From assembly GCA_030590405.1 (NCBI GenBank), contig JAUUYO010000158.1, positions 1-8,097 on the forward strand: DNA of 8,097 nt, read 5' to 3'. The translations under genes were made by a program, and so were the position numbers. Under the pieces are notes generated by a model, which was not told where the DNA came from, ran no database searches, and worked only from the letters and a program-made list of their open reading frames with translations. The DNA is from Kangiellaceae bacterium (GTDB lineage Bacteria; Pseudomonadota; Gammaproteobacteria; Enterobacterales; Kangiellaceae). Of this stretch, positions 1 to 6,874 are shown piece by piece; the first letter of the stretch is position 1; each line of letters opens with the position of its first letter.

Positions 1-575
1 AAATATTTCTGATGATGAGCGCCTTCTATCACTGTTGAAATTAACATGTGTGGATAGGCAAATTGAGGCTTTAGCTCCAGTACAATATCACTGACTCTTT
101 TAACTACACTTTTGTAAGCTTTAAAGCTTCCTCTCTTGTTTTCTTCATCGACGTTTCTGGTGTGGTACGCTTTTATTGATTCCGAAAAAATGATTTCACT
201 TAATAGAGATTCATTAACATAGGATATGGAATTATCGACAGTGACGGGTTTGGTTAATATTTCGACAGATTTTTGTAGTCTTTCGGCGGCTGATGAAATA
301 TTAGAAGTAGCAAAAACAAGCTGATACTCCATCCAGGTCCAATACCAACTTGTTAAATAAAGCAGTAAAGTATGTTTATTATCAAAATATCGATAAATTG
401 AACTTTCAGGCGAATTGATTTCTTTTCCCAACTTTTTAAAATTAAACGCTTCAAAACCAATATCATCGATCATATCGATGCTACTGCTGATGATTTTTCT
501 TCCCAAATCCGATGAATCTGGGTTTTTTGAGTATAGCTCAGCGCTTATCTCTATCTGAATATGTAGATTTTTCAC
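1..575 (-). CDS. TetR-family transcriptional regulator, 3' end cut off by window edge
   Basis: N-terminal 191 codons of a TetR-type DNA-binding regulator; the reading frame is still open at base 1. Residues about 25-72 form the TetR helix-turn-helix: a leading helix, then FNFKKLGKEI, then the recognition part SSIYRYFDNKHTLLLYL, where the YRYF-x-NK pattern is typical of the family. The rest is the helical ligand/dimer domain, including a Trp/Tyr-rich stretch SWYWTWMEYQLVFA (76-89) and EGAHHQKYF near the edge. The GTG start at 575 has AAGAAGG just upstream. The frame stays open further upstream but contains no ATG, GTG or TTG start. From memory, the domain pattern resembles a TetR subgroup frequent in Bacteroidetes; this is recall, not a search. 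Ligand and targets are unknown. It is transcribed away from pstS and probably represses itself through the dyad at 603-641. Confidence 0.85.
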   Translation of the reverse strand, partial: MKNLHIQIEISAELYSKNPDSSDLGRKIISSSIDMIDDIGFEAFNFKKLGKEINSPESSIYRYFDNKHTLLLYLTSWYWTWMEYQLVFATSNISSAAERLQKSVEILTKPVTVDNSISYVNESLLSEIIFSESIKAYHTRNVDEENKRGSFKAYKSVVKRVSDIVLELKPQFAYPHMLISTVIEGAHHQKY

Positions 576-602
576 GGTGCCTTCTTTGCTAGATCGTGCT
601 TT

Positions 603-641
603 ACTTGCGATTATAATAGTAATACTATCGTTTTCGCAAGT
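603..641 (-). promoter_or_regulatory. Promoter of the TetR gene overlapped by a symmetric operator-like dyad
   Basis: Read on the - strand, TTGCGA (639-634) and TATAAT (615-610) are separated by 18 bp and form a credible sigma70 promoter, with transcription expected to start near 603. The same bases form a two-level dyad centred exactly on base 622: outer arms ACTTGCGA (603-610) and TCGCAAGT (634-641), inner arms ATAGT (616-620) and ACTAT (624-628). The dyad covers -35 to about +1 of the promoter and lies 28 bp upstream of the GTG start. This is the usual place for a self-repression operator of a TetR protein. Dyad and hexamers are seen directly; protein binding is inferred. Confidence 0.6.
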
Positions 642-698
642 TTTACATATTATTTTATGAATTTTGTGGTCTCACAGGGGCCAGAACCTTTAAATTGG

Positions 699-768
699 TT
701 GGCTAAAGAATTGGCTGGGCGCTCAAAATTATTGGCTTGAAATAACCGATAAAAAGCAAGGGTTGGCT
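699..768 (+). repeat. Four copies of TTGGCT upstream of the pstS Pho box
   Basis: The hexamer TTGGCT occurs on the + strand at 699-704, 711-716, 732-737 and 763-768, so its starts are 12, 21 and 31 bp apart. The last copy ends one base before the first Pho-box repeat. All copies have the same orientation. No known binding site is recognised, so a role as an accessory activator site is only a guess; chance is possible. Confidence 0.4.
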
Positions 769-769
769 T

Positions 770-809
770 TGTCATAAACTTGTCATAAACGGGTCATATA
801 CTAGTCACA
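770..809 (+). promoter_or_regulatory. Double Pho box (PhoB binding site) of the pst operon
   Basis: Four direct repeats of a 7-bp unit occur at exactly 11-bp spacing: TGTCATA (770-776), TGTCATA (781-787), GGTCATA (792-798) and AGTCACA (803-809). Short spacers, mostly AT-rich, lie between them. This is the classical Pho box (two 7-bp units per PhoB dimer) in tandem. It replaces a -35 element, as at pstS promoters of enteric bacteria. It predicts PhoB~P-dependent induction of pstS-phoU when phosphate is scarce. Confidence 0.9.
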
Positions 810-818
810 ATCCAAAAT

Positions 819-824
819 TACTAT
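819..824 (+). promoter_or_regulatory. Candidate -10 box of the pstS promoter
   Basis: TACTAT begins about 10 bp after the last Pho-box repeat, where the -10 element of PhoB-activated promoters is expected. No TTGACA-like -35 is seen, which fits an activator-dependent promoter. Transcription would start near 831 and leave a leader of about 50 nt before the pstS ATG at 882. Confidence 0.6.
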
Positions 825-881
825 GCATTGACATACTAAGACCCCTTTAAACTCAAGTTAAAAATGCATATAGGAATTACA

Positions 882-1916
882 ATGAAAAAAATATTATTAG
901 CGATTAGTCTATTAAGCACCGTTTCTGGGGCTTTTGCTGCTGGCCGAGAGACTATTAACGTGGTCGGCTCGTCGACGGTGTATCCTTTTTCTACAGTCGT
1001 CGCTGAACGATTTGGTAAATCAACAAACTTTAAAACGCCCAAAATTGAATCAACCGGAACCGGTGGCGGCATGAAACTTTTTTGTGCGGGTGTTGGTATT
1101 GATACGCCAGATATGTCAAATGCTTCACGTCGAATGAAAAAAAGCGAATTTGAAAAATGTCAAAAAAATGGTGTGACAGGTATCACTGAAGTTTTAGTGG
1201 GTTATGACGGGATTGTTATTGCTAATTCTAAAGATTCAAAGCAGATGACAGTTACCCGCAAAGAGCTATTTTTAGCTTTGGCTAAAGACGTTCCAGCCAA
1301 AGATGGCAGCGAAACATTGGTGGCTAATCCATACAAAACCTGGAATGAAATTAACCCATCATTGCCTGCGACTAAAATTGAAGTTTTAGGTCCTCCGCCC
1401 ACTTCAGGAACTCGTGATGCATTTGCCGAGTTGGTTTTAGAAGGCGGTTGTAAAAAGTTTGCCTGGATCAAAGCAATCAAGAAGCAAGACAAAAGCAAAT
1501 ATAAATCTATTTGTCACGGCGTTCGTGAAGATCATGTTTATATTGAAGCGGGCGAAAATGATAATTTAATCGTACAAAAATTATCTGCAAATCCAAACGC
1601 GTTTGGAGTATTTGGTTTTAGCTTTTTAGATCAAAATTCTGATAAATTGCAAGGTTCTAAAGTGGACGGTGTTGAGCCAACCTTTGAAGGCATCGCCGAT
1701 GGTCGTTATCCGGTTTCTCGTCCTTTGTATTTTTATGTTAAGAATGCTCACGTTGGAAAAGTGCCTGGAATGCTAGAGTTTTTAAAAGAATTTACCAGTG
1801 AAGAGGCGATGGGGGAAGAAGGTTATTTGACCGATAAAGGGCTTATTCCGCTTGGTGAAGAAAAATTGGAAGCGGTTAGAAAATCGGTTCTTTCTCTAAC
1901 CGCGTTAGAGTTATAA
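882..1916 (+). CDS. pstS: Periplasmic phosphate-binding protein PstS
   Basis: High-affinity phosphate receptor of the Pst ABC importer; 344 residues, close to the usual length. The N-terminus is a Sec signal peptide (charged MKK, hydrophobic core, AFA then A at 17-20), so the mature protein begins near residue 20 and acts in the periplasm. Phosphate-binding elements typical of the family are visible: GSSTVYPF (29-36), STGTGGG (57-63), SNASRR (79-84) and PPPTSGTRD (171-179). Four cysteines (68, 93, 190, 211) could form disulfides. The start at 882 is preferred over an in-frame ATG at 864 because AGGA (872-875) sits six bases before it and translation then begins exactly with the signal peptide. 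It is the first gene of the operon, directly behind the Pho box, and is separated from pstC by a palindromic element. Confidence 0.97.
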   Translation: MKKILLAISLLSTVSGAFAAGRETINVVGSSTVYPFSTVVAERFGKSTNFKTPKIESTGTGGGMKLFCAGVGIDTPDMSNASRRMKKSEFEKCQKNGVTGITEVLVGYDGIVIANSKDSKQMTVTRKELFLALAKDVPAKDGSETLVANPYKTWNEINPSLPATKIEVLGPPPTSGTRDAFAELVLEGGCKKFAWIKAIKKQDKSKYKSICHGVREDHVYIEAGENDNLIVQKLSANPNAFGVFGFSFLDQNSDKLQGSKVDGVEPTFEGIADGRYPVSRPLYFYVKNAHVGKVPGMLEFLKEFTSEEAMGEEGYLTDKGLIPLGEEKLEAVRKSVLSLTALEL

Positions 1917-1924
1917 ATTTACAC

Positions 1925-2026
1925 GTCATTGCGAACGTAGTGCGGCAATCTCCCTGGGTTATGTATAAACTTCAAATTACTTACGTACCCCGTGGAGATT
2001 GCCGTGTCGTACCTCCTCGCAATGAC
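1925..2026. repeat. REP-like imperfect palindrome between pstS and pstC
   Basis: Left arm 1925-1953 starts GTCATTGCGA and ends CGGCAATCTCC. The right arm 1994-2026 is its inverted counterpart, starting GGAGATTGCCG and ending TCGCAATGAC. The arm ends match perfectly (10 and 11 bp); the middles differ, and the right arm is 4 bp longer. About 40 bp of AT-rich loop lies between. The element is richer in GC than the flanking DNA and would fold into a long hairpin in the pst mRNA. The GTCATTGCGA...GGCAATCTCC pattern resembles palindromic repeats I recall as scattered in many bacterial genomes. The position suggests a role in giving pstS more stable mRNA than the downstream genes, as known for REP elements; this is inferred. 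Confidence 0.8.
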
Positions 2027-2050
2027 ATATCTATTTTCAGGCTTTAATAA

Positions 2051-3448
2051 ATGAATTCATCCACACTAATTTTTGTTATTTTGCTGCTGGCGTTGTTCAG
2101 CTACTGGTTTGCTATTCAGCGAGCGATTAAGATTGCCGGTGGAATTACAAAAGTTAAACATTTAACTTCGCTACCTAAACAATTCGGTTTGTTAACCGCT
2201 TTTTGGTGCGGGATCCCCTCATTGATTATTTTACTTGTGTGGGGTATTTTTGAATCGAGTGTGATTGACTCATTTTTAATATCCAGCTTAGCAGGACCAG
2301 TTGATAATTTATCCAGCGATCAACTAAGTCTTTATTTGAACGATATTAAAGTTATGGCTGAACAGCCGATCATGCAAATATCAAATGATCCAGAACAACA
2401 GTCATTAAGCCAGGCGGTCAATTACCTGGTAACACTTCAGTCAAATGCAGCATGGTTAAAAAGTGCGCTTATTCTATTAATATCAGTAACCAGCGTCAGT
2501 TATATTTTAAGTCGATTTACCCCAGAATATCAGTCCAGAGTAAAAATGGAGGGAATTGTTGGTGGCGTTTTATGGGCTTGTTCTGGCATCGCCTTGTTGA
2601 CGACGGTAGGCATTATATTATCGGTTTTATTTGAATCAATTCAGTTTTTTAGCGCAGTACCGCCCTGGGAATTTTTATTTGGAACTGAGTGGAGTCCACA
2701 AATTGCGATGCGCAGTGATCAGGTGGCAGGCTCTGGGGCTTTTGGTGCAGTTCCGTTATTTGTTGGTACTTTATTAATCACCGCCATCGCGATGTTTTTA
2801 GCGGTACCTGTCGGCCTGATGATTGCTATTTATTTGTCTCAATATGCTTCTGCAAAATTGCGAGGGATTGCCAAACCTATGTTGGAAATTCTAGCCGGCG
2901 TTCCGACGGTGGTTTATGGTTTTTTTGCAGCATTAACCGTGGCGCCTTTGATCCGAGATTTCGGCGGCTGGCTGGGTTTAAGTGTTGCCTCTGAAAGTGC
3001 GTTGGCTGCTGGACTGGTGATGGGCATTATGATTATTCCTTTTGTTTCTTCATTGTCTGACGATGCGATCAGCGCAGTACCTGATTCATTAAAAGAAGGT
3101 TCGCTCGGTTTGGGAGCAACCCCTTCTGAGACCATTAAAAAAGTGCTATTGCCAGCGGCAATCCCTGGCATTGTTGGGGCTATTTTATTGGCGCTTTCAA
3201 GAGCAATTGGCGAAACCATGATTGTGGTGATGGCTGCCGGTATGGCCGCCAATTTAACCGCTAATCCTTTAGAATCAGTCACTACGGTTACCGTGCAAAT
3301 TGTCACGCTGCTGACTGGCGATCAGGAATTTGATAGTCCCAAAACATTGGCCGCTTTTGCATTAGGTTTAATGTTATTTGTGACGACCCTGATTTTGAAT
3401 ATTATCGCCTTAAAGGTGGTCAGAAAGTATCGAGAGCAGTATGACTAA
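2051..3448 (+). CDS. pstC: Phosphate ABC transporter permease PstC, long form
   Basis: Inner-membrane channel subunit that pairs with PstA and receives phosphate from PstS. At 465 residues it is about 145 longer than E. coli PstC. The extra N-terminal part has predicted membrane segments at about 5-25 and 45-67, a polar periplasmic stretch at about 70-130 and another segment near 135-154. It matches the PstC N-terminal domain known as DUF3708. The permease core follows from about 170, with GVPTVVYGF (283-291) and the EAA loop (about 349-373: EGSLGLGA, then LLPAAIPG) that docks on PstB. The ATG has only a weak AGG nine bases upstream, immediately after the palindromic repeat. The end overlaps the pstA start by 8 bp, implying translational coupling. 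Confidence 0.95.
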   Translation: MNSSTLIFVILLLALFSYWFAIQRAIKIAGGITKVKHLTSLPKQFGLLTAFWCGIPSLIILLVWGIFESSVIDSFLISSLAGPVDNLSSDQLSLYLNDIKVMAEQPIMQISNDPEQQSLSQAVNYLVTLQSNAAWLKSALILLISVTSVSYILSRFTPEYQSRVKMEGIVGGVLWACSGIALLTTVGIILSVLFESIQFFSAVPPWEFLFGTEWSPQIAMRSDQVAGSGAFGAVPLFVGTLLITAIAMFLAVPVGLMIAIYLSQYASAKLRGIAKPMLEILAGVPTVVYGFFAALTVAPLIRDFGGWLGLSVASESALAAGLVMGIMIIPFVSSLSDDAISAVPDSLKEGSLGLGATPSETIKKVLLPAAIPGIVGAILLALSRAIGETMIVVMAAGMAANLTANPLESVTTVTVQIVTLLTGDQEFDSPKTLAAFALGLMLFVTTLILNIIALKVVRKYREQYD

Positions 3449-4736
3449 TCAGACTGGACCACAAATGAATAAAAAAAACCCGATCACAGATATAGTGGCG
3501 GCGAGTCTGGGTAAAAGACATCGTAAAGAATTGCGTTTCAAATTACTTGGACGGCTGGCGGTTGCTTTGGGATTTTTGTTGGTATTGGTTTTAATTGCCG
3601 ACATTACCTTTAAGGCGTTACCGGCCTTTCATCAGCATTGGGTTAAACTGGAAATCAGCTATCAGCAAGACTGGTTATCGATAGAAGGATCAAATCGAGA
3701 GCTATTAGACGGTGCTAATTATCGTAAAGCGCTTAAACGATCTTTATACCAAATGTTTCCACAAGTAAAAGCAAGAAAAGATAAGCGTAAACTGTTTAAA
3801 ATAATCAGTAGCAATGCCGAATTTACAATTAAAGATTATTTACTGGCCTCACCGAATTATTTAGGTCAAAAAACCGCCGTCTGGGTTCGCTTTGATGATG
3901 ATGTTGATACTTATCTTAAAGATGTTGAAACGCCTGGTGAGGCGAATGCCCGTGTTGATCAAAAGTCGGCTCAGTGGGTAAAAGCCTTGGCGGATAAAGA
4001 GCTTATTGAAAAGCGGTTTAATGTGAGCTTTTTTACCAACGGTGATTCACGGGAGCCGGAACTGGCCGGCGTTAAAGGTGCCTTAACCGGCACCATCTTG
4101 ACCATGCTGGTGACTCTGGCACTCTCCTTCCCGTTAGGTGTCGCGGCAGCGCTTTATCTGGAAGAGTTTGCCCCAAGGAATCGCTGGACTGATATTATTG
4201 AAGTTAATATTAATAATCTGGCGGCGGTGCCATCGATTATTTTTGGTCTGTTAGGCCTGGCGGTGATCATCAATATGTTCGGTTTGCCGCGCTCAGCACC
4301 TCTGGTTGGCGGCATTGTGCTAACCTTAATGACGTTGCCGACGATTATTATTGCTAGTCGTGCATCGATCAAAGCGGTACCGCCGTCGATTAGAGAAGCG
4401 GCTATGGGAATTGGCGCATCAAAGATGCAAACGACTTTTTCCCATGTGCTGCCGATGGCAATGCCAGGCATTATGACTGGCACCATTATTGGTCTTGCTC
4501 AGGCACTCGGTGAAACCGCGCCGTTATTAATGATTGGCATGGTGGCGTTTATTGTGGACGTACCAACCAGTATCAGCGACGCGTCAACGGTGCTACCGGT
4601 GCAAATATTTTTATGGGCAGATAGTCCGGAGCGGGCATTTTTGGCAAAAACCTCTGCCGCTATTTTAGTGTTATTAGGTTTTTTATTAGTCATGAATACA
4701 ACCGCTGCATTGTTAAGAAAAAAATTCGAAAAGTAG
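3441..4736 (+). CDS. pstA: Phosphate ABC transporter permease PstA, long form
   Basis: Second channel subunit of the Pst importer; 431 residues against about 300 for E. coli PstA. A cytoplasmic N-terminus is followed by one membrane segment (about 38-58) and a large polar, probably periplasmic region (about 60-205), matching the PstA N-terminal domain DUF3333. The core begins near 210: GALTGTILTMLVTLAL, AAVPSIIFGLLGL (261-273), the EAA loop (REAAMGIGA at 318-326, then LPMAMPGI) and ALGETAPLL (355-363). The start overlaps pstC by 8 bp. An in-frame ATG at 3465, with GGA shortly before it, is an alternative that removes eight residues. The 25-bp gap to pstB supports one transcript. Confidence 0.95.
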   Translation: MTNQTGPQMNKKNPITDIVAASLGKRHRKELRFKLLGRLAVALGFLLVLVLIADITFKALPAFHQHWVKLEISYQQDWLSIEGSNRELLDGANYRKALKRSLYQMFPQVKARKDKRKLFKIISSNAEFTIKDYLLASPNYLGQKTAVWVRFDDDVDTYLKDVETPGEANARVDQKSAQWVKALADKELIEKRFNVSFFTNGDSREPELAGVKGALTGTILTMLVTLALSFPLGVAAALYLEEFAPRNRWTDIIEVNINNLAAVPSIIFGLLGLAVIINMFGLPRSAPLVGGIVLTLMTLPTIIIASRASIKAVPPSIREAAMGIGASKMQTTFSHVLPMAMPGIMTGTIIGLAQALGETAPLLMIGMVAFIVDVPTSISDASTVLPVQIFLWADSPERAFLAKTSAAILVLLGFLLVMNTTAALLRKKFEK

Positions 4737-4761
4737 AAAAATTTAAGGTCAGGAACGTAAA

Positions 4762-5598
4762 ATGGTAGATATCTCTTCATCAGAAAGTTTACTTTCTGAA
4801 GATACAAAAATTAATGGCACCGTTGGCAATTGTTTTGCAGACGATGCCAAAATGTCGATGCGCAACGTGAATGTTTTTTACGGTGACAAACAAGCGATCA
4901 ATAATATTAGCCTGGATCTTGCTCGCAATCAGGTGACCGCATTAATCGGTCCATCAGGTTGTGGTAAATCGACGTTTTTACGTTGTATGAACCGGATGAA
5001 TGACACGATTTCAATTTGCCGAGTAGAGGGTGAATTTAAACTGGATGACGAAGATATTTATACCAAAAAAATGGACCCTGTGTTACTCAGGGCGAGAGTG
5101 GGCATGGTGTTTCAAAAACCAAATCCATTCCCTAAATCCATTTATGAAAATGTCGCCTATGGGCCAAAAATTCACGGACTGGCTTCAAACAAAGCCGAGC
5201 TGGATGAAATTGTGATTACCAGTTTGCAAAAAGCCGGACTGTTTAATGAAGTAAAAGATCGTTTAGATGAGTCAGGAACCAGTTTATCGGGCGGTCAGCA
5301 GCAACGATTATGCATTGCACGTAGTATCGCAGTCAGTCCCGAGGTGATTTTGATGGATGAACCAGCTTCGGCGCTTGATCCGATCGCTACTGCAGTGATT
5401 GAAGAGTTGATTGATGAACTTAAAGAAAAATATACCATTGCGATCGTCACTCACTCGATGCAACAAGCGGCCAGAATTTCGCAAACGACCGCTTATTTTC
5501 ATATGGGGCAATTAGTCGAAATGGGATCCACATCGCAAATTTTTACCAACCCAACCCATAAGTTAACCGAAAATTATATTACCGGTCGATTTGGTTAA
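4762..5598 (+). CDS. pstB: Phosphate ABC transporter ATP-binding protein PstB
   Basis: Cytoplasmic ATPase that powers phosphate import through PstC/PstA; 278 residues. All nucleotide-binding motifs are intact: Walker A GPSGCGKST (63-71), Q-loop Gln118 in MVFQKPNPFP, ABC signature LSGGQ (175-179), Walker B VILMDE (195-200), D-loop SALDP (203-207) and H-loop His231. The C-terminal NPTHKLTENYITGRFG is characteristic of PstB. About 30 residues precede the first beta strand (MRNVNVFYG), somewhat longer than the E. coli protein and polar in character. AGGA at 4751-4754 lies seven bases before the ATG and supports this start. Confidence 0.97.
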   Translation: MVDISSSESLLSEDTKINGTVGNCFADDAKMSMRNVNVFYGDKQAINNISLDLARNQVTALIGPSGCGKSTFLRCMNRMNDTISICRVEGEFKLDDEDIYTKKMDPVLLRARVGMVFQKPNPFPKSIYENVAYGPKIHGLASNKAELDEIVITSLQKAGLFNEVKDRLDESGTSLSGGQQQRLCIARSIAVSPEVILMDEPASALDPIATAVIEELIDELKEKYTIAIVTHSMQQAARISQTTAYFHMGQLVEMGSTSQIFTNPTHKLTENYITGRFG

Positions 5599-5614
5599 AA
5601 AAAATCTTCCCTGG

Positions 5615-5635
5615 TCCTTCTTTGATAAAGAGGGG
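5615..5635 (+). other. Small hairpin between pstB and phoU
   Basis: Bases 5615-5623 (TCCTTCTTT) can pair with 5627-5635 (AAAGAGGGG) around a 3-base loop, giving 8-9 pairs including two G-U pairs. It is not followed by a run of T, so it does not look like a terminator. It might be an RNA-processing or stability signal within the operon. The pairing is seen; any role is inference. Confidence 0.4.
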
Positions 5636-5681
5636 AGCAATCATTCATAAACAAATGAATTCGAAACGAGAGGCAACTATC

Positions 5682-6398
5682 ATGGAAAATGATCTGCATT
5701 TATCACAGCATATTTCAAAGCGATTTAATCAAGAGCTAGAAGAAGTGCGCAATCAGGTTTTGAAAATGGGTGGCCTGGTTGAACAACAGGTTTCTGACGG
5801 TCTGGTCGCATTATTAGAGGCCGATCAAGTGATGGCCCAAAAAGTAGTTGATACCGATACTCAGGTGAACGCCATGGAAGTTGAAATTGATGAGGTCTGT
5901 ACCGAGATTTTAGCCCGTAGGCAGCCAGCCGCGAGCGATTTGCGTTTGATGGTGAGTATTATCAAAACGATTACCGATTTGGAGCGTATTGGTGATGAAG
6001 CTGAAAAGTTGGGTAAGAATGCACTTAAACTTTTGAGCGAAGATAGCAGTGCTCGTCAATTTGTCGAATTGCGTCATTTAGGCGATAGCGTCAAAAAAAT
6101 GCTTAATCGAGCGCTTAACGCTTATGCACGAATGGATGTTGATGAAGCGCTGGATATTATTCAAAGCGATAGAAATATTAATCAGGAATTTGACAATATT
6201 TCACGACTGTTAGTACTTAAAATGATGGAAGATCCCAGAGAAATAAAAAATGCACTGCGTATTTCCTGGTCCGCCAGAGCCTTAGAGCGGATTGGCGACC
6301 ATACTAAAAATATTTGTGAATACATTGTTTATCTGGTGAAAGGCAAAGATGTCAGGCATACCAGTCTTGACGATATCAAGAAGCAAATTCAGTCCTAA
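5682..6398 (+). CDS. phoU: Phosphate-signalling regulator PhoU
   Basis: Cytoplasmic all-helical protein that represses the Pho regulon when phosphate is plentiful by linking the Pst transporter to the sensor kinase PhoR. It has 238 residues, close to E. coli PhoU (241). The two repeated three-helix bundles each carry the expected metal-binding motif: TDLERIGDEAEKL (98-110) and ALERIGDHTKNI (200-211). The start at 5682 is chosen because GAGAGG (5668-5673) lies eight bases upstream and the protein then begins MENDLHLSQHIS, as in relatives. The frame is open back to a TTG at 5622 and has an ATG at 5655, but neither has a well-placed ribosome site. It is the last gene of the pst operon, 83 bp after pstB. 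Confidence 0.97.
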   Translation: MENDLHLSQHISKRFNQELEEVRNQVLKMGGLVEQQVSDGLVALLEADQVMAQKVVDTDTQVNAMEVEIDEVCTEILARRQPAASDLRLMVSIIKTITDLERIGDEAEKLGKNALKLLSEDSSARQFVELRHLGDSVKKMLNRALNAYARMDVDEALDIIQSDRNINQEFDNISRLLVLKMMEDPREIKNALRISWSARALERIGDHTKNICEYIVYLVKGKDVRHTSLDDIKKQIQS

Positions 6399-6475
6399 TC
6401 TTTTTATTGGGGTAATTTAATATTGGACAAAACTGACGTTGGGCGAATCTAATATTGAAATAATTTGCTATCATG

Positions 6476-6874
6476 TTAATTAGCATTGATCTCACAACTA
6501 AAGTTGATTTCGACTGATTTATTCAGCATGAGCGCTGCCGAGCAGTACTTTTCGATTGATAGCTCGCAAGCCCTTTCAACCGCTGCTAGCTTCAAATCTT
6601 TACCGCTTACAATGTAATGAGCGTTGATTTTAGTAAAAACGGCAGGTACGGCATCGGCTCGCTCAGCAACTACTTCACAGCAACAATCGGTGATATCATG
6701 ACGACCTTTTTGCAAAATCATCACTACATCAATGCTGGAGCACCCGCCGACCGCCGCAAGCATTAACTCCATAGGTGATGGAGCGCCGCCATCACCATCC
6801 ATCACTATTTTATCACCCTTTGCTGTTGTCGCTATAAATCTCTGTTTTTGTTGCCATTGGGTCGATATTTTCAT
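6476..6874 (-). CDS. yhfA: OsmC-family protein, YhfA type
   Basis: Small cytoplasmic protein (132 residues) of the OsmC/Ohr superfamily, many of whose members reduce organic peroxides with a cysteine pair. Both conserved cysteines are present: Cys45 in AAVGGCSSIDVV and Cys111 in SIEKYCSAALML. Glu36 in SPMELML is also in the expected place. MDGDGG...APSPME and VVMILQKGR match E. coli YhfA closely as I recall it, so the gene is of that subgroup; its substrate is not established. Unusual are three adjacent cysteines (64-66), where the E. coli protein has one. AGGA eight bases before the ATG supports the start. It converges on phoU and is divergent from crp, the same neighbourhood as yhfA-crp in E. 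coli. Confidence 0.9.
   Translation of the reverse strand: MKISTQWQQKQRFIATTAKGDKIVMDGDGGAPSPMELMLAAVGGCSSIDVVMILQKGRHDITDCCCEVVAERADAVPAVFTKINAHYIVSGKDLKLAAVERACELSIEKYCSAALMLNKSVEINFSCEINAN

Noticed and set aside
864..881. In-frame ATG at 864 as the pstS start
   Set aside because: It lacks a ribosome site and puts six residues ahead of a standard signal peptide; the ATG at 882 has AGGA at good spacing.
2914..3306. Open frame of 130 codons opposite pstC, and similar ones opposite pstS and pstA
   Set aside because: They are antisense shadows of strongly supported genes, with no recognisable domains.
5622..5681. Longer PhoU starting at TTG 5622 or ATG 5655
   Set aside because: No well-spaced ribosome site, and the added residues are unlike the PhoU N-terminus; 5682 has GAGAGG eight bases upstream.
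6399..6475. Terminator between phoU and yhfA
   Set aside because: Only a 5-bp TGCTA/TAGCA pairing near 6467-6484 and a repeated TAATATTG (6418, 6450) are seen; no GC-rich stem with a T-run.
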